Assembly (NCBI RefSeq): GCF_900094705.1
Contig: NZ_FMAR01000002.1
Coordinates: forward strand, 124,001 to 188,000
Reading direction: 5' to 3'
Origin: Chitinophaga costaii
GTDB lineage: Bacteria > Bacteroidota > Bacteroidia > Chitinophagales > Chitinophagaceae
DNA length: 64,000 nucleotides
The notes beneath the pieces are model-generated. The model ran no database searches and was not told the DNA's origin. It was given only the letters and a program-made list of their open reading frames with translations. The position numbers were made by a program, and so were the translations under genes. Shown piece after piece: positions 45,201 to 53,989 of this stretch. How positions within the stretch are numbered: position 1 is the first letter of the stretch; each line of letters opens with the position of its first letter.

Positions 45201-46805
45201 ACGGATAGGATCTATGGGTGGGTTGGTTACCTGAGCAAATAGTTGTTTAAAATAACTGCTCAAGTGCTGAGGCTGATCGCTCAGTACAGCCAGTGGCACA
45301 TCTGTACCCATAGAACCAATAGGCTCTTTGCCATCAAGGGCCATGGGCGCGATGATGGTGTCCAAGTCTTCAGTAGAATAACCGAAGGCACGTTGGTATT
45401 TAAATATTTGATCGTGTTCCAGGTGGGAAAAAGTAACGCGCGGCTCCGGCAGTTCTTCGAGGCGGATCTGGTATTTATTGATCCACTCGCTGTAAGGCTG
45501 CTGGGAAGTGATCTGTTTTTTCAATTCTTCGTCGCCAATAATACGGCCTTCGCTCATGTCTACGATGAACATTTTGCCAGGCTGGAGACGGCCTTTTTCT
45601 TTTACATTTTTGGGATCGATGGGCAGTACACCTGCTTCAGATGCCATAATCACCCGATCGTCTTTGGTTACCACGAAGCGGCTGGGACGCAGCCCGTTAC
45701 GGTCTAGCGTGGCGCCGATAATTTTTCCATCGGTAAAAGAAATGGAAGCCGGGCCATCCCAGGGTTCCATCAGGGCAGCGTGGTATTCGTAAAAGGCTTT
45801 TTTCTGTGGGTCCATGGTTTCGTTGCCGTCCCATGCTTCGGGGATGAGCATCATCATTACATGAGGCAGGGAGCGACCACAGAGGGTAAGCAGTTCAATC
45901 ACATTATCAAGCGACGCAGAATCCGACTGCCCATCTGCCACGAGGGGTGATAGCATATCCATTTCTTCAGGGGAGAAGAACTGGGACACAAAATCGCGTT
46001 CCCCGGAGCGCAGCCAGTTCAGGTTTCCCTTCAGGGTATTGATTTCCCCATTGTGCGCAATATAGCGGTAAGGGTGGGCCAGTTTCCAGCTAGGGAAAGT
46101 GTTGGTGGCAAAGCGGCTATGAATCAGGGCAAAGGCAGACACCAGTTTCTCATCGCTTAGATCAGGATAGTAATGACGTACCTGGTAAGTGGTAAGCTGG
46201 CCTTTGTACACGATTGTTTTATAGGAAAGCGACGCTATATAAAAAGAAGCCTTATCGCCGGGAATAGCGTTGCGTACGGTTTTGGAAACGTAATTGCGCA
46301 GCACAAACAGCTTGCGCTCAAACGCGTCCGGGCTGCTGATGTGATAAGGAGCGGCAACAAACACCTGTTCTATTTCCGGCTCCACAGCCAGGGCAGATTC
46401 ACCAATACCATCGGGGCGCACCGGCACTTTGCGATAGCCTAAAATTTCGAGGCCTAACTTTTCCGCTGCGCGTTGAAGAATTTCGCGGCACTCTTCGCGC
46501 CAGCGTGGATCTTTCGGGAAAAAAACCATCCCTACTCCATATTTACCAAATTCCGGCAGGCGAATACCTATTTTCAGACATTCATCATAAAGGAATTCGT
46601 GGGGCATTTGGAATAGGATACCAGCTCCATCGCCGGTGGTAAGTTCGCATCCGCAAGCGCCGCGATGCTCCATGTTTTCTAACATGGTAAGTGCATCACG
46701 TACAATCTGGTGTGATTTACGGCCCTTAATATGGGCTGTGAAACCGGTACCACAAGCGTCATGTTCAAACTCTGGGCGGTAAAGCCCTTGACTCACTTCC
46801 TGCAT
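42288..46805 (-). CDS. gltB: Glutamate synthase, large (alpha) subunit
   Basis: A 1505-aa protein. A short propeptide precedes the Ntn nucleophile in EHDACGTGF (Cys18). It is followed by a class II glutaminase domain (to about 430), a central domain, the FMN-binding synthase domain (about 830-1200, with [20 protein letters not shown]) and the GXGXG beta-helix (about 1270-1460). The 3Fe-4S cysteines are visible as Cys1130, Cys1136 and Cys1141 in [15 protein letters not shown]. It is the first gene of a gltBD operon for ammonia assimilation. A near-match -7 box (TATCTTTA, minus strand) lies near 46890. Confidence 0.97.
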   Translation of the reverse strand: MQEVSQGLYRPEFEHDACGTGFTAHIKGRKSHQIVRDALTMLENMEHRGACGCELTTGDGAGILFQMPHEFLYDECLKIGIRLPEFGKYGVGMVFFPKDPRWREECREILQRAAEKLGLEILGYRKVPVRPDGIGESALAVEPEIEQVFVAAPYHISSPDAFERKLFVLRNYVSKTVRNAIPGDKASFYIASLSYKTIVYKGQLTTYQVRHYYPDLSDEKLVSAFALIHSRFATNTFPSWKLAHPYRYIAHNGEINTLKGNLNWLRSGERDFVSQFFSPEEMDMLSPLVADGQSDSASLDNVIELLTLCGRSLPHVMMMLIPEAWDGNETMDPQKKAFYEYHAALMEPWDGPASISFTDGKIIGATLDRNGLRPSRFVVTKDDRVIMASEAGVLPIDPKNVKEKGRLQPGKMFIVDMSEGRIIGDEELKKQITSQQPYSEWINKYQIRLEELPEPRVTFSHLEHDQIFKYQRAFGYSTEDLDTIIAPMALDGKEPIGSMGTDVPLAVLSDQPQHLSSYFKQLFAQVTNPPIDPIRERLVMSLATFVGNNGNLLDEDPLHCHSVALRHPILTNHELEKIRSIDTGIFQAKTLHTYFKADGKPGSLEKGLARLCRYAIDAVEDGFEVIILSDRSIDSEHASIPSLLAASAVHHHLIRKGYRGQVGLIVEAGDVWEVHHFACLLGFGVTAINPYLAISTIRDMKLQGKLGTELDVDTLKKNYIKAVCDGLLKVFSKMGISTLQSYQGAQIFEILGINQAVVDKYFNGAVSRIQGIGLDEIARETLAKHWVGYGRKESPVQRLQVGGIYQWKRKGEFHLFNPTTIHLLQYATRQNDYATFKKYSRSINDQDERACTLRSLLTFKRTRSSIPIEEVEPASAILKRFASGAMSFGSISHEAHSTIAIAMNRIGAKSNTGEGGEDEIRYQEFANGDSMRSAIKQVASARFGVTSYYLTNADELQIKMAQGAKPGEGGQLPGHKVDEWIAKVRHSTPGVGLISPPPHHDIYSIEDLAQLIYDLKNANRAARISVKLVSKAGVGTIAAGVAKAHADVILVSGFDGGTGASPISSIKHAGLPWELGLAETHQTLVRNKLRGRVVVQSDGQLRTGRDIAIATLLGAEEWGIATAALVVEGCIMMRKCHVNTCPVGIATQDPELRARFNGNPDHIVNFFHFIVEEFREIMAELGFRTVNEMVGQVGSLQVREGINHWKFKHLDLSPVLYQEPASAVTAMYKQEEQDHGISEVLDWQLLKHAKPALEKGSRVYQSFPVRNTDRTIGTILSNEISKKYKGEGLPEDTLHFRFTGSAGQSFGAFNTKGLTLELEGEANDYFGKGLSGAKLILYPPTEAAFKAEENIIAGNVALYGATSGEAYIRGKAGERFCVRNSGATVVVEGVGDHGCEYMTGGRTVILGETGRNFGAGMSGGIAYVYDVKQSFATLCNKDMIDLDPLDEQDAIALHDLITKHHAYTNSAVAKFILKDWDNQLRHFTKVFPKEYKAVLKAGEKLLVKG

Positions 46806-47185
46806 TTCGATTAGATTTTAACCCTACACTACTCCCGGCAGCTAGCGCCACTCAGGTGGAATTACCATCGTTGTTCTGGGAACGCTTTAAAGATACTAAT
46901 AAAAGGTGGTAAATTTTATATAAACGGAGGTTATACGTCAAAACTTTAGAAAAGTTATAAAATTATGGCCTAGTTCTTTAAAGAATACCAAAATCAAGGG
47001 GGTATTGGGTAACCAAAATTGCCAAGGGTAAATGGTATTGTAAATTGTTGCTAGACCAAGCGATAAAATAGAGTTGCCAGGAGTGTTATTGTAAATTATC
47101 CTGAAGACTGGATTTAGTGCAGAAAATCCGGGAAAAAGCATCTAGAGAAAAGTTGGTCGGGGGGCCTTTACGCCAGGCGAAAGAG
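46806..47185. other. Gap between gltB and GHL10 genes
   Basis: The gltB promoter region and the end of the GHL10 gene. No gene or strong hairpin supported. Confidence 0.4.
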
Positions 47186-48724
47186 CTACTCAAAGATGAA
47201 TTTCCGTCGGCCATTGGCATCCACTGTCACCATCAGAGGCAGGTCGTGCGAGCTTTCATTTTCCAGGCGGTTCAGTGCTGTAACATAGTAGGTATAATTT
47301 TTTCCTTTCACGTAAGAGGCGTCCATCCAAACCGGGTCAGGCATCTGCGGAACAATGGCGAGAATTTTAGAAGCGTCGTTAAAATTGACTGGTTCTTTTT
47401 CTTCAAAACGGTACAGCACATATTGCTGGGTGAGCCCGGAAGTATCATTATCTGCCCAGTGTATTTCCAATCCACCTGGTTTTTCAAATGCGTCACTAAA
47501 ATAAGGCGCAATGGGCAGGGGGTACTTTATCCAGGCCATTTCCGGGCGCAGTGCCGGGTATTTATACAGGTGTGTGCGCAGCGAGTCCTGTATGCCGTAA
47601 GGGTTGCCAGCAAAGGATTTCGCGCTGTAAAAGATACTGCCCTGCACGGTGGAGAGAGAACGGGCGGCCTTGATCTGCATGGGCAGTTCGTTCGGATTTT
47701 TCCAAGGGGCGGTAGTGCCTAGTTTGTACACGCCGTGGCCAATATATATCTGGCGGCCATAGCCATGCTGTGCCCACCAGGCCACCAGCACATCGTAGGC
47801 CACCAGGCGGTGGTTGAATTCCCAATATAACTGGGGCGCCACGTAGTCTATCCAACCTTTTTTAAGCCATAACAACACGTCGGCGTAAAGATCATCGTAG
47901 TTGGTTTGGCCCCCGTGAGTGAAGGAACCATCAAAATCGCGGTCGTGATTGCGCCATACACCAAAGGGGCTGATGCCAAATTTTACATATGGCTTAATAG
48001 CCTTAATACTGGCGCTCACACGGGTAATGAGAGAATCAATATTTGCCCGGCGCCATTCATCTCGAGGCTGCCCATGGCCGAACTGGCGGTAGCTCGCGTT
48101 GTCATTAAAGTCACGCCCCGGTACAGGATATGGGTAAAAATAATCGTCGAAATGTACGGCGTCTATATCGTAGCGTTTTACCACATCGCTGATTACCTGC
48201 ATAACATACACTCGCGTTTCGGGAATGCCGGGGTCAAAATACTTGCGGCCGTCGTAAGTGATAAACCAGGATGGGTGCAGGCGGGTTATGTGAGTAGGTG
48301 ATACATTGCCCGTGGCGTTCATAGCGGCGCGGTAAGGATTAAACCAGGCATGGAATTCCATGCCGCGTTTATGAGTCTCCTCGATCATAAAGGAAAGGGG
48401 ATCGTAATAAGGATTGGGGGCCATTCCCTGCACGCCGGTCAGGTATTCCGACCAGGGTTCCAGTTGGGAGGCGTAAAACGCATCGGCTGCGGGGCGTATC
48501 TGCACCACTACGGCGTTGAAACCATTGCTTTTAAACTGATCCAGGAGGCGAATAAATTCCTGCTGCTGTTGATAACTTGAAAGGTTTTTAGAAGAAGGCC
48601 AATCAATATTAGCTACTGTGGCGATCCATACCGCTCTTAGCTCCCGCTTGGGCGAAACCTGCCCCCAAGCCAAACCCACACTCATCCATAGGAATATTAC
48701 AATAGCCAGAAATTGCTTCAACAT
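47186..48724 (-). CDS. Glycosyl-hydrolase-like family 10 (GHL10, DUF187) secreted protein
   Basis: A 512-aa protein with a signal peptide (LKQFLAIVIFLWMSVGLAWG). The GHL10 domain follows: RELRAVWIATVANIDWPSSK (28-47), then VVVQIRPAADAFY, FHAWFNPYRAAM and YDIDAVHFDDYFYPYP, whose paired Asp residues are likely catalytic. A C-terminal part from about 420 looks like a fibronectin-type domain. YngK-type relatives are thought to act on peptidoglycan or other glycans in the envelope; the substrate is not settled. A single gene. Confidence 0.9.
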   Translation of the reverse strand: MLKQFLAIVIFLWMSVGLAWGQVSPKRELRAVWIATVANIDWPSSKNLSSYQQQQEFIRLLDQFKSNGFNAVVVQIRPAADAFYASQLEPWSEYLTGVQGMAPNPYYDPLSFMIEETHKRGMEFHAWFNPYRAAMNATGNVSPTHITRLHPSWFITYDGRKYFDPGIPETRVYVMQVISDVVKRYDIDAVHFDDYFYPYPVPGRDFNDNASYRQFGHGQPRDEWRRANIDSLITRVSASIKAIKPYVKFGISPFGVWRNHDRDFDGSFTHGGQTNYDDLYADVLLWLKKGWIDYVAPQLYWEFNHRLVAYDVLVAWWAQHGYGRQIYIGHGVYKLGTTAPWKNPNELPMQIKAARSLSTVQGSIFYSAKSFAGNPYGIQDSLRTHLYKYPALRPEMAWIKYPLPIAPYFSDAFEKPGGLEIHWADNDTSGLTQQYVLYRFEEKEPVNFNDASKILAIVPQMPDPVWMDASYVKGKNYTYYVTALNRLENESSHDLPLMVTVDANGRRKFIFE

Positions 48725-48906
48725 TCAACGATGCTTTAATCCGTAAACATTTCTAAAACTGCGAAAATAGGAAATAGCGCTTAGTTTTCAGCGGGTTGTG
48801 CAGACGCAAAGTAAGGCGTTGCCCAAGTTGAAGCAAAGTGTGCGTGAATAAATAATGAGGTTGCTGTGCTATCTGGCACCAATATTCCTTACATCATGGC
48901 TTGCGC

Positions 48907-49362
48907 TTATTTAAGTTTACGTGAAATATATTGCGAGTAGTCTGGCAGCAATACCTCGTAAGCCTCGTGCATGAGTGGGGAGGTGAGCAGGAAGTCGGCG
49001 GTCGCACGGTTGCACGCCACCGGAATGTTCCATACGGCACCCAGGCGTAGCAGGGCTTTGATATCCGGATCGTGGGGCAGAGATTCCATAGGATCCCAGA
49101 AAAAAATTACCACATCGATAGCGCCTTCTGCCACCATGGCACCGATCTGCTGGTCGCCACCGAGGGGGCCGCTGAGCAGCTTACGTACGGGGACGTCCAA
49201 TGTTTCCTCGATCAGTTTGCCGGTAGTACCCGTTGCATACAGTTCATGACGCACCAGTACCCCCTTGTTGTAAAGGGCCCACTCAATAAGCTCTGCCTTT
49301 TTATGATCATGCGCAATGAGTGCCACCCGCTTGCGGGGTTGAAGATGTTTAATGTTGGACAT
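48907..49362 (-). CDS. mgsA: Methylglyoxal synthase
   Basis: The start is ATG 49362 (151 aa); an in-frame ATG at 49386 adds eight residues. RVALIAHDHKKAELIEWA near the N-terminus, the phosphate-binding ATGTTGKLIEE and the SGPLGGDQQIGAMVAEG and FFWDPMESLPHDPDIKALLR blocks define MgsA; the catalytic bases are the Asp in HDHKK and the Asp in GGDQQ. It converts dihydroxyacetone phosphate to methylglyoxal and phosphate, a bypass used under phosphate limitation. A single gene. Confidence 0.95.
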   Translation of the reverse strand: MSNIKHLQPRKRVALIAHDHKKAELIEWALYNKGVLVRHELYATGTTGKLIEETLDVPVRKLLSGPLGGDQQIGAMVAEGAIDVVIFFWDPMESLPHDPDIKALLRLGAVWNIPVACNRATADFLLTSPLMHEAYEVLLPDYSQYISRKLK

Positions 49363-49541
49363 TCGTAGGGTATGTTTGTGCTGCAAAATAAGTAGGGAAA
49401 TCCGGGATAAGAAATAATAGTTTATGGTAATACGACCTCAAGCATTATTAAAATCTATTGAGTATGAGTTAAATATAAGCTAAACTTATATCAGAATTGT
49501 TATTTTCACCATCCAGGATGCAGAACCCGCCGAAAGTTTGC

Positions 49542-49549
49542 TACCTTTG
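49542..49549 (+). promoter_or_regulatory. -7 promoter box of the NFU gene
   Basis: TACCTTTG, full match to TAnnTTTG, 22 nt before the ATG at 49572. The -33 element is not clear. Confidence 0.45.
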
Positions 49550-49571
49550 ATAAGCAAAACTGTGTGTTATC

Positions 49572-50168
49572 ATGATTAAAACAGGAAATCCCATCATCAG
49601 CATTTATACGGAGATGACGCCCAACCCTGAAACGATGAAGTTCGTGGCGAATAAATTACTGTATCCTGGCAAAAGCATCGACTTTCAGGACGAAGCCAGT
49701 GCCAAACCTTCCCCGCTTGCTACCGAGCTGTTTAGCTTTCCATTTATAAGAGGCGTGTTTATTATGGCCAATTTTATAACGCTGACCAAAACCAGCGATA
49801 CAGATTGGAATGATATCATCCCCACTATCCGCACTTTCCTCAAGGACTATTTGGAAGAAAACCGTCCGGTGGTTAATCAAGAGGAAGTAGTAGTAACCAA
49901 GGCTACCGGCGGCAATTCTATTAGCGCCGACGATACGGATGTAGTACAACGCATTAAGGCTTTGTTGGAGGATCACGTAAAGCCGGCTGTTGAAATGGAC
50001 GGTGGAGCTATCCAGTTTAAAAATTATGACAGCGGCGTGGTAACTGTAATGTTACAGGGTTCCTGCTCCGGTTGCCCCTCTTCTATGATTACGCTGAAAG
50101 CCGGTATTGAAGGCATGATGAAGCGTATGATTCCAGAAGTAACTGAAGTAGTGGCCGAAGCGGAATAA
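49572..50168 (+). CDS. NifU/NFU1-type iron-sulfur scaffold protein
   Basis: A 198-aa protein with two domains. An Nfu N-terminal domain (about 8-98; YTEMTPNPETMKFVANK and FPFIRGVFIMANFITLTK) is followed by a NifU C-terminal domain (about 122-195) whose SCSGCPSS holds the cluster-binding Cys165 and Cys168. It carries assembled [4Fe-4S] clusters to target enzymes. It is a single gene followed by a strong terminator. The fused arrangement is the same as in mitochondrial NFU1. Confidence 0.93.
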   Translation: MIKTGNPIISIYTEMTPNPETMKFVANKLLYPGKSIDFQDEASAKPSPLATELFSFPFIRGVFIMANFITLTKTSDTDWNDIIPTIRTFLKDYLEENRPVVNQEEVVVTKATGGNSISADDTDVVQRIKALLEDHVKPAVEMDGGAIQFKNYDSGVVTVMLQGSCSGCPSSMITLKAGIEGMMKRMIPEVTEVVAEAE

Positions 50169-50206
50169 TTATAACGTTTCCCCTTTCCGGAAAAATAATG
50201 AAGGAT

Positions 50207-50239
50207 GCACAACCTGCGGCCAGCGGGTTGTGCTTTTTT
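50207..50239 (+). terminator. Terminator of the NFU gene
   Basis: GCACAACCTGC (50207-50217) pairs with GCGGGTTGTGC (50223-50233), one T-G pair, 5-nt loop, then six T. Confidence 0.85.
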
Positions 50240-50251
50240 GTGTGCATACCC

Positions 50252-50259
50252 TAACTTTG
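50252..50259 (+). promoter_or_regulatory. -7 promoter box of the pnuC operon
   Basis: TAACTTTG, full match to TAnnTTTG. The ATG is only 4 nt downstream, so the message would be nearly leaderless. TTG at 50228-50230 gives a 21-bp spacer but lies in the upstream terminator. Confidence 0.4.
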
Positions 50260-50263
50260 CCAC

Positions 50264-50887
50264 ATGAATATTGAATCCGTTATCCAGGGCATGCAAGCCG
50301 AATTCTCCCACATGAACTGGCTGGAGTTGGTAGGTGTTTTCTTTGGCGTGCTAAGTGTCCTCTATTCCAACCGGAACAAAATTTACGTATATCCTACCGG
50401 GTTAGTAAGCACGGGTATTTATATTTACCTGTTTTTTGCTGGCGGCCTATATGCGGATGCGGGACTGAACGTATATTACTTCGTAATGAGTGTGTATGGA
50501 TGGTACCACTGGACCCGTAAAGACAACGCCGAGCATGTAACACCGGTAGCGTGGACTTCCCGCGGGGAGCTGGTTACAGCGGTGTTGATAGCCGTGCTGG
50601 GTTGGGGGCTGATCTATCTGCTACTACGGTATGCCTCCGATTCTATAGTACCTGTGTGGGATTCTTTCGTGGCGGCTACGGCATGCAGCGGTATGTGGCT
50701 ACTGGCCAAACGGAAGGTGGAAAACTGGGTGCTGCTGAATATATCCAACCTGGCGGCAGAGCCTTTGCTTATTTACAAACATTATTACCTGACAGCAGCC
50801 CTCACGGTATTTCTGTTTGTAGTAGCTTGCTTTGGATTTGTAAACTGGAAGAAAATAGCGGCCCAGGAGGCGGCGGTTTTGTCGTAA
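50264..50887 (+). CDS. pnuC: PnuC-type nicotinamide riboside transporter
   Basis: A 207-aa protein with about seven membrane helices. WLELVGVFFGVLSVLYSNRN, YPTGLVSTGIYIYLFFAGGL and NVYYFVMSVYGWYHWT are the PnuC signature blocks, and SNLAAEPLLIYKHYY matches the conserved helix near the C-terminus. It takes up nicotinamide riboside by facilitated diffusion. The NadR-like kinase gene begins 9 bp downstream, and the pair would trap and convert the vitamin. No TPP riboswitch is seen, which argues against the thiamine-transporting PnuT branch. Confidence 0.93.
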   Translation: MNIESVIQGMQAEFSHMNWLELVGVFFGVLSVLYSNRNKIYVYPTGLVSTGIYIYLFFAGGLYADAGLNVYYFVMSVYGWYHWTRKDNAEHVTPVAWTSRGELVTAVLIAVLGWGLIYLLLRYASDSIVPVWDSFVAATACSGMWLLAKRKVENWVLLNISNLAAEPLLIYKHYYLTAALTVFLFVVACFGFVNWKKIAAQEAAVLS

Positions 50888-50896
50888 AAACAGCGC

Positions 50897-51412
50897 ATGC
50901 AGAAAGTAGTAATCATAGGTCCCGAAAGTACCGGGAAAAGTACGCTGAGCGCACAGTTGGCTGCCCGCTTTCAGACTTTGTGGGTGCCGGAATATGCGCG
51001 GGCTTATATTGAAGGTTTACAGCGGCCTTATGCCGAAGAAGACTTGTACCGCATTGCCCTGGGGCAACTGGCAGAAGAAGATGTGATGGCTGCAAAAGCG
51101 CCCCGGCCCCTACTTTTCTGCGATACAGACTTACAAGTGGTGAAGGTATGGAGTGAGCATCGGTATGGACATTGCGATATGCGTATACTGGAACACATTG
51201 CGCAACGGCGCTACGATTTGTACCTGCTTACCTACATTGACATTCCATGGGAAGATGATCCGCAACGGGAGCATGGAGATCTGCAAATGCGACAATACTT
51301 TTATAACGTTTACCGCGACATCGTGATACAATCGGGGTTGCCTTGGGCTGATATTCGCGGAGACTTTAATCAACGCCTGAAAACTGCGGCGGATGCGGTG
51401 AATGGTTTATAA
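50897..51412 (+). CDS. NadR-like ribosylnicotinamide kinase (AAA P-loop protein)
   Basis: A 171-aa protein with P-loop GPESTGKST (8-16) and VPEYARAYIE, matching the kinase (RNK) domain of NadR without the NMN adenylyltransferase or HTH domains. FCDTDLQVVKVWSEHRYG and DIPWEDDPQREHG are further family blocks. It phosphorylates nicotinamide riboside to NMN with ATP. It is 9 bp downstream of pnuC in an operon, the usual salvage pairing. Confidence 0.9.
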   Translation: MQKVVIIGPESTGKSTLSAQLAARFQTLWVPEYARAYIEGLQRPYAEEDLYRIALGQLAEEDVMAAKAPRPLLFCDTDLQVVKVWSEHRYGHCDMRILEHIAQRRYDLYLLTYIDIPWEDDPQREHGDLQMRQYFYNVYRDIVIQSGLPWADIRGDFNQRLKTAADAVNGL

Positions 51413-51460
51413 AATTCACTGAAGGGTTTGTTTAGCGGCGATTTCCTTAAGTGCAGCAGA

Positions 51461-52174
51461 TTATTTTCTTCCGGCCACCAGTGCAGAAATATCTGGATCT
51501 GGCGCGATGTAGCGCATTTGGGTAAGGGTATGCCGCTGGTACCATATTGTGATTTTTGATGGTGGTACTACGGTAAATTTCACTGGGTTGGAGAGGCAGC
51601 CCGCGATCATGGCGGCTTCTTCCCTTGTAAGATTGGCTGCAGGAATATGGTAATAGCTTTGCGCTGCGGCTTCCATGCCGTAAATACCATCGCCCGTTTG
51701 GGCTACGTTCAGGTACATTTCCAGGATGCGCTGTTTACCCCAAAGCTTTTCAATCATAAACGTAAAATACACTTCCAGTCCTTTGCGGAAGTAGCCCCCA
51801 TGCTGCCACAGGAATACATTTTTGGCCACTTGCTGGCTAATGGTGCTGGCGCCGTGAATCTTTTTGCTTTGCTGATTATGTTTCATGGCCTTTTCAATGG
51901 ATTTGAAATCGAATCCATCGTGGTCGGTAAATAGCTGATCTTCTTTGGCGATCACCGCCAGTTTAGCAAATTGGGAAATATGATTGTAGTCTACCCAATC
52001 ATATTTAAACTCCTTATCCTTGGGCAAGTGCAGGCGATTATTCAGCATCGTGAGCGTAAAGGGGGGATGGATCCACTTCAGCAAAATGATATACACAAAT
52101 TGCCCGATGATCAATGCCAACAGTACCAATCTTACTTTCCTCCAGGTTCTTGGGACGATGCCTTTTAAATTCAT
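51461..52174 (-). CDS. mtgA: Monofunctional biosynthetic peptidoglycan transglycosylase
   Basis: A 237-aa GT51 enzyme with one N-terminal membrane anchor (VRLVLLALIIGQFVYIILL). The five GT51 motifs are visible: AKEDQLFTDHDGFDF (catalytic Glu78), GASTISQQVAKNVFLW, KGLEVYFTFMIEKLWGKQRI, LEMYLNVAQTGDGIYGMEAA (second Glu) and REEAAMIAGCLSNP. It polymerises lipid II into glycan strands without making cross-links. A single gene. Confidence 0.95.
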   Translation of the reverse strand: MNLKGIVPRTWRKVRLVLLALIIGQFVYIILLKWIHPPFTLTMLNNRLHLPKDKEFKYDWVDYNHISQFAKLAVIAKEDQLFTDHDGFDFKSIEKAMKHNQQSKKIHGASTISQQVAKNVFLWQHGGYFRKGLEVYFTFMIEKLWGKQRILEMYLNVAQTGDGIYGMEAAAQSYYHIPAANLTREEAAMIAGCLSNPVKFTVVPPSKITIWYQRHTLTQMRYIAPDPDISALVAGRK

Positions 52175-52293
52175 GCAGTAGGTTTACAAAAAGTGCCGAA
52201 AGATAAAAAGAATATCCGGACCCATTAAATATATTCAATTCTCTCCATATTTATAAACGTGCGGCATGGCATAGAAATAGCGTAAATTGGGGT

Positions 52294-52911
52294 ATGTTAC
52301 TTGAATTGCATCCGCAGAATCCAAATCCCCGCAATCTGAAACAGGTAGTGGAATGTTTAAAAAATGGAGGGGTGATCATTTACCCCACGGATACGGTATA
52401 TGGTATGGGCTGCGATATTTTCCAGCACAAAGCCGTGGAGCGTATTTGCCGTATTAAAGATTTAGATCCCCGCAAAGCTCAGTTCTCTTTTATTTGCCAC
52501 GACCTGAGCCATCTTTCAGACTATACTAAAAGTGTGGATACGCCCATTTTCCGCATATTGAAACGGGCGCTACCCGGGCCATATACCTTTATATTGCCCG
52601 CCAGCCGTGAAGTGCCAAAGATCATTAAAACCAGGAAAGATACCGTAGGTATTCGTGTGCCGGATAATGTAATCTGCCAAAGCATTGTGCGCGACCTGGG
52701 TAACCCACTGATGAGTACTAGTTTGCCAATAGATTATTATATTGAAGAATACACCGACCCAGAGATTATTCATGAAAAATTTGGCCACTTGGTAGATATT
52801 GTGATAGATGGCGGTGTAGGCGGAATGCAGTTTTCTACTGTGATCGATTGTACCAGTGGGGTACCGGAACTGGTAAGAGAAGGGCTGGGTAGCTGGGAAG
52901 CGGTGGCGTAA
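52294..52911 (+). CDS. L-threonylcarbamoyladenylate synthase (Sua5/YciO/YrdC family)
   Basis: A 205-aa single YrdC domain. LKNGGVIIYPTDTVYGMGCD (23-42) with RICRIKDLDPRKAQFSFIC holds the conserved K-R-x(2)-K-x-N/S-like nucleotide site, and PGPYTFILPASREVP, TVGIRVPDN and PLMSTSLP follow. The length and KDLDPRK sequence place it nearer YciO than TsaC. The TsaC branch makes the TC-AMP used for t6A37 in tRNA; YciO has weaker or other activity, so the role is not certain. Fol­lowed 19 bp later by a small exported protein gene. Confidence 0.85.
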   Translation: MLLELHPQNPNPRNLKQVVECLKNGGVIIYPTDTVYGMGCDIFQHKAVERICRIKDLDPRKAQFSFICHDLSHLSDYTKSVDTPIFRILKRALPGPYTFILPASREVPKIIKTRKDTVGIRVPDNVICQSIVRDLGNPLMSTSLPIDYYIEEYTDPEIIHEKFGHLVDIVIDGGVGGMQFSTVIDCTSGVPELVREGLGSWEAVA

Positions 52912-52930
52912 TTTTAATAATAAGCGAGTT

Positions 52931-53263
52931 ATGAAAACGTGTAGTGTTATGATCATCATCTTTTGTTGCCTGGGCCTTTCCGCCCAGGCACAGCAAGCCA
53001 TGAACTGGAAACCCCTGAAGACGGATTTGTACGTTGTGCATCCTAAAAGCCAATGGATGCTTTTTTCGCAAATAATTGGTTCCAAACCCAGGCCCACCAC
53101 TTATGTGAATGCTACTACCCCCCTGCCGGATAGTTACTACCAGCAGTGTTATGGATTTTTCTGTAAGCGGGAATGGGAATTACAGCAAAAGGTGCATGTG
53201 CCGGTAAAGCTGCGGTTGGGTACTTATCAAACTGCACAGGCGCAGGAAGGATATTCGCGGTGA
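52931..53263 (+). CDS. Small exported protein of unknown function
   Basis: A 110-aa protein with a clear signal peptide (KTCSVMIIIFCCLGLSAQAQ). The mature part is about 90 residues, with two Cys (YGFFCKREWELQQK contains one) and no motif I recognise. It lies between the Sua5-like gene and the convergent response-regulator gene; it may be cotranscribed with the former. Confidence 0.65.
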   Translation: MKTCSVMIIIFCCLGLSAQAQQAMNWKPLKTDLYVVHPKSQWMLFSQIIGSKPRPTTYVNATTPLPDSYYQQCYGFFCKREWELQQKVHVPVKLRLGTYQTAQAQEGYSR

Positions 53264-53270
53264 AAGGTCC

Positions 53271-53957
53271 TTAAAAGATTAGTTTATAACCCACCCCACG
53301 AATGTTTACGATCTGTACGCGGGGATCTTCTTTTAGGTAGCGGCGTAATTTTGTAATAAACACGTCCATGCTACGGGCATTAAAGAAATTGTCATCTCCC
53401 CATAAGTCTAGCAGCACTTTCTTGCGTTCCATGATCTCGTTTTTATTGTCGTATAAGCGGCGCAGAATTTCTGCTTCGCGGTGCGACATAAATTCCGACA
53501 CATTATTACGGGTAAGGGTTTGCTTCGTATAATTAAAAGCGTACTGGCCAATCACCACACTACCATCGTCTGCGTCTGGTGGGGGTACCTGTTCGTTATA
53601 GCGCTGTAGCAAAGATTTGATGCGTACAATCAGCTCATCCATGCTAAATGGCTTCTTCAGGTAATCATTGCCACCCACTTCAAAACCCTTCACCACATCT
53701 GCAGTCTGTGATTTGGCGGTGAGGAAAATGATGGGGGTAATTTTATCTTCCTTACGGATTTCCTGCGTAAGCATAAAACCATCCATATTGGGCATCATGA
53801 TATCTAACACCACCACGTCGGGGTGCTGTTCTTTGAATAACGCAAGGCCCTCGCGACCGTCGGTGGCATAAAGCATTTCAAAGCCTCGCATCTCCAGGCT
53901 GTCTTTCACGATCTGCCCCAGTTGCCACTCGTCTTCCACCAGTAATACTTTAGACAT
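53271..53957 (-). CDS. OmpR-family response regulator (RprY-like)
   Basis: A 228-aa protein. The receiver domain has the acidic pair VEDE (7-10), phospho-acceptor Asp52 in VVVLDIMMPNMDG, and Lys in LTAKSQT. The C-terminal winged helix (DNA-binding) has the OmpR-type MSHREAEILRRLYDN and RSMDVFITKLRRYLKED segments. The gene follows the kinase by 32 bp on the same strand. RprY of Bacteroides is the closest named relative I recall. Confidence 0.92.
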   Translation of the reverse strand: MSKVLLVEDEWQLGQIVKDSLEMRGFEMLYATDGREGLALFKEQHPDVVVLDIMMPNMDGFMLTQEIRKEDKITPIIFLTAKSQTADVVKGFEVGGNDYLKKPFSMDELIVRIKSLLQRYNEQVPPPDADDGSVVIGQYAFNYTKQTLTRNNVSEFMSHREAEILRRLYDNKNEIMERKKVLLDLWGDDNFFNARSMDVFITKLRRYLKEDPRVQIVNIRGVGYKLIF

Positions 53958-53989
53958 AGTCGTTTGTTTTTTAGTGCGCCGGCAATTGT

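Noticed and set aside
50170..50263. TPP riboswitch before pnuC
   Set aside because: No CTGAGA-type core; the gap holds only a terminator and a promoter box, and the NadR-like partner points to nicotinamide riboside.
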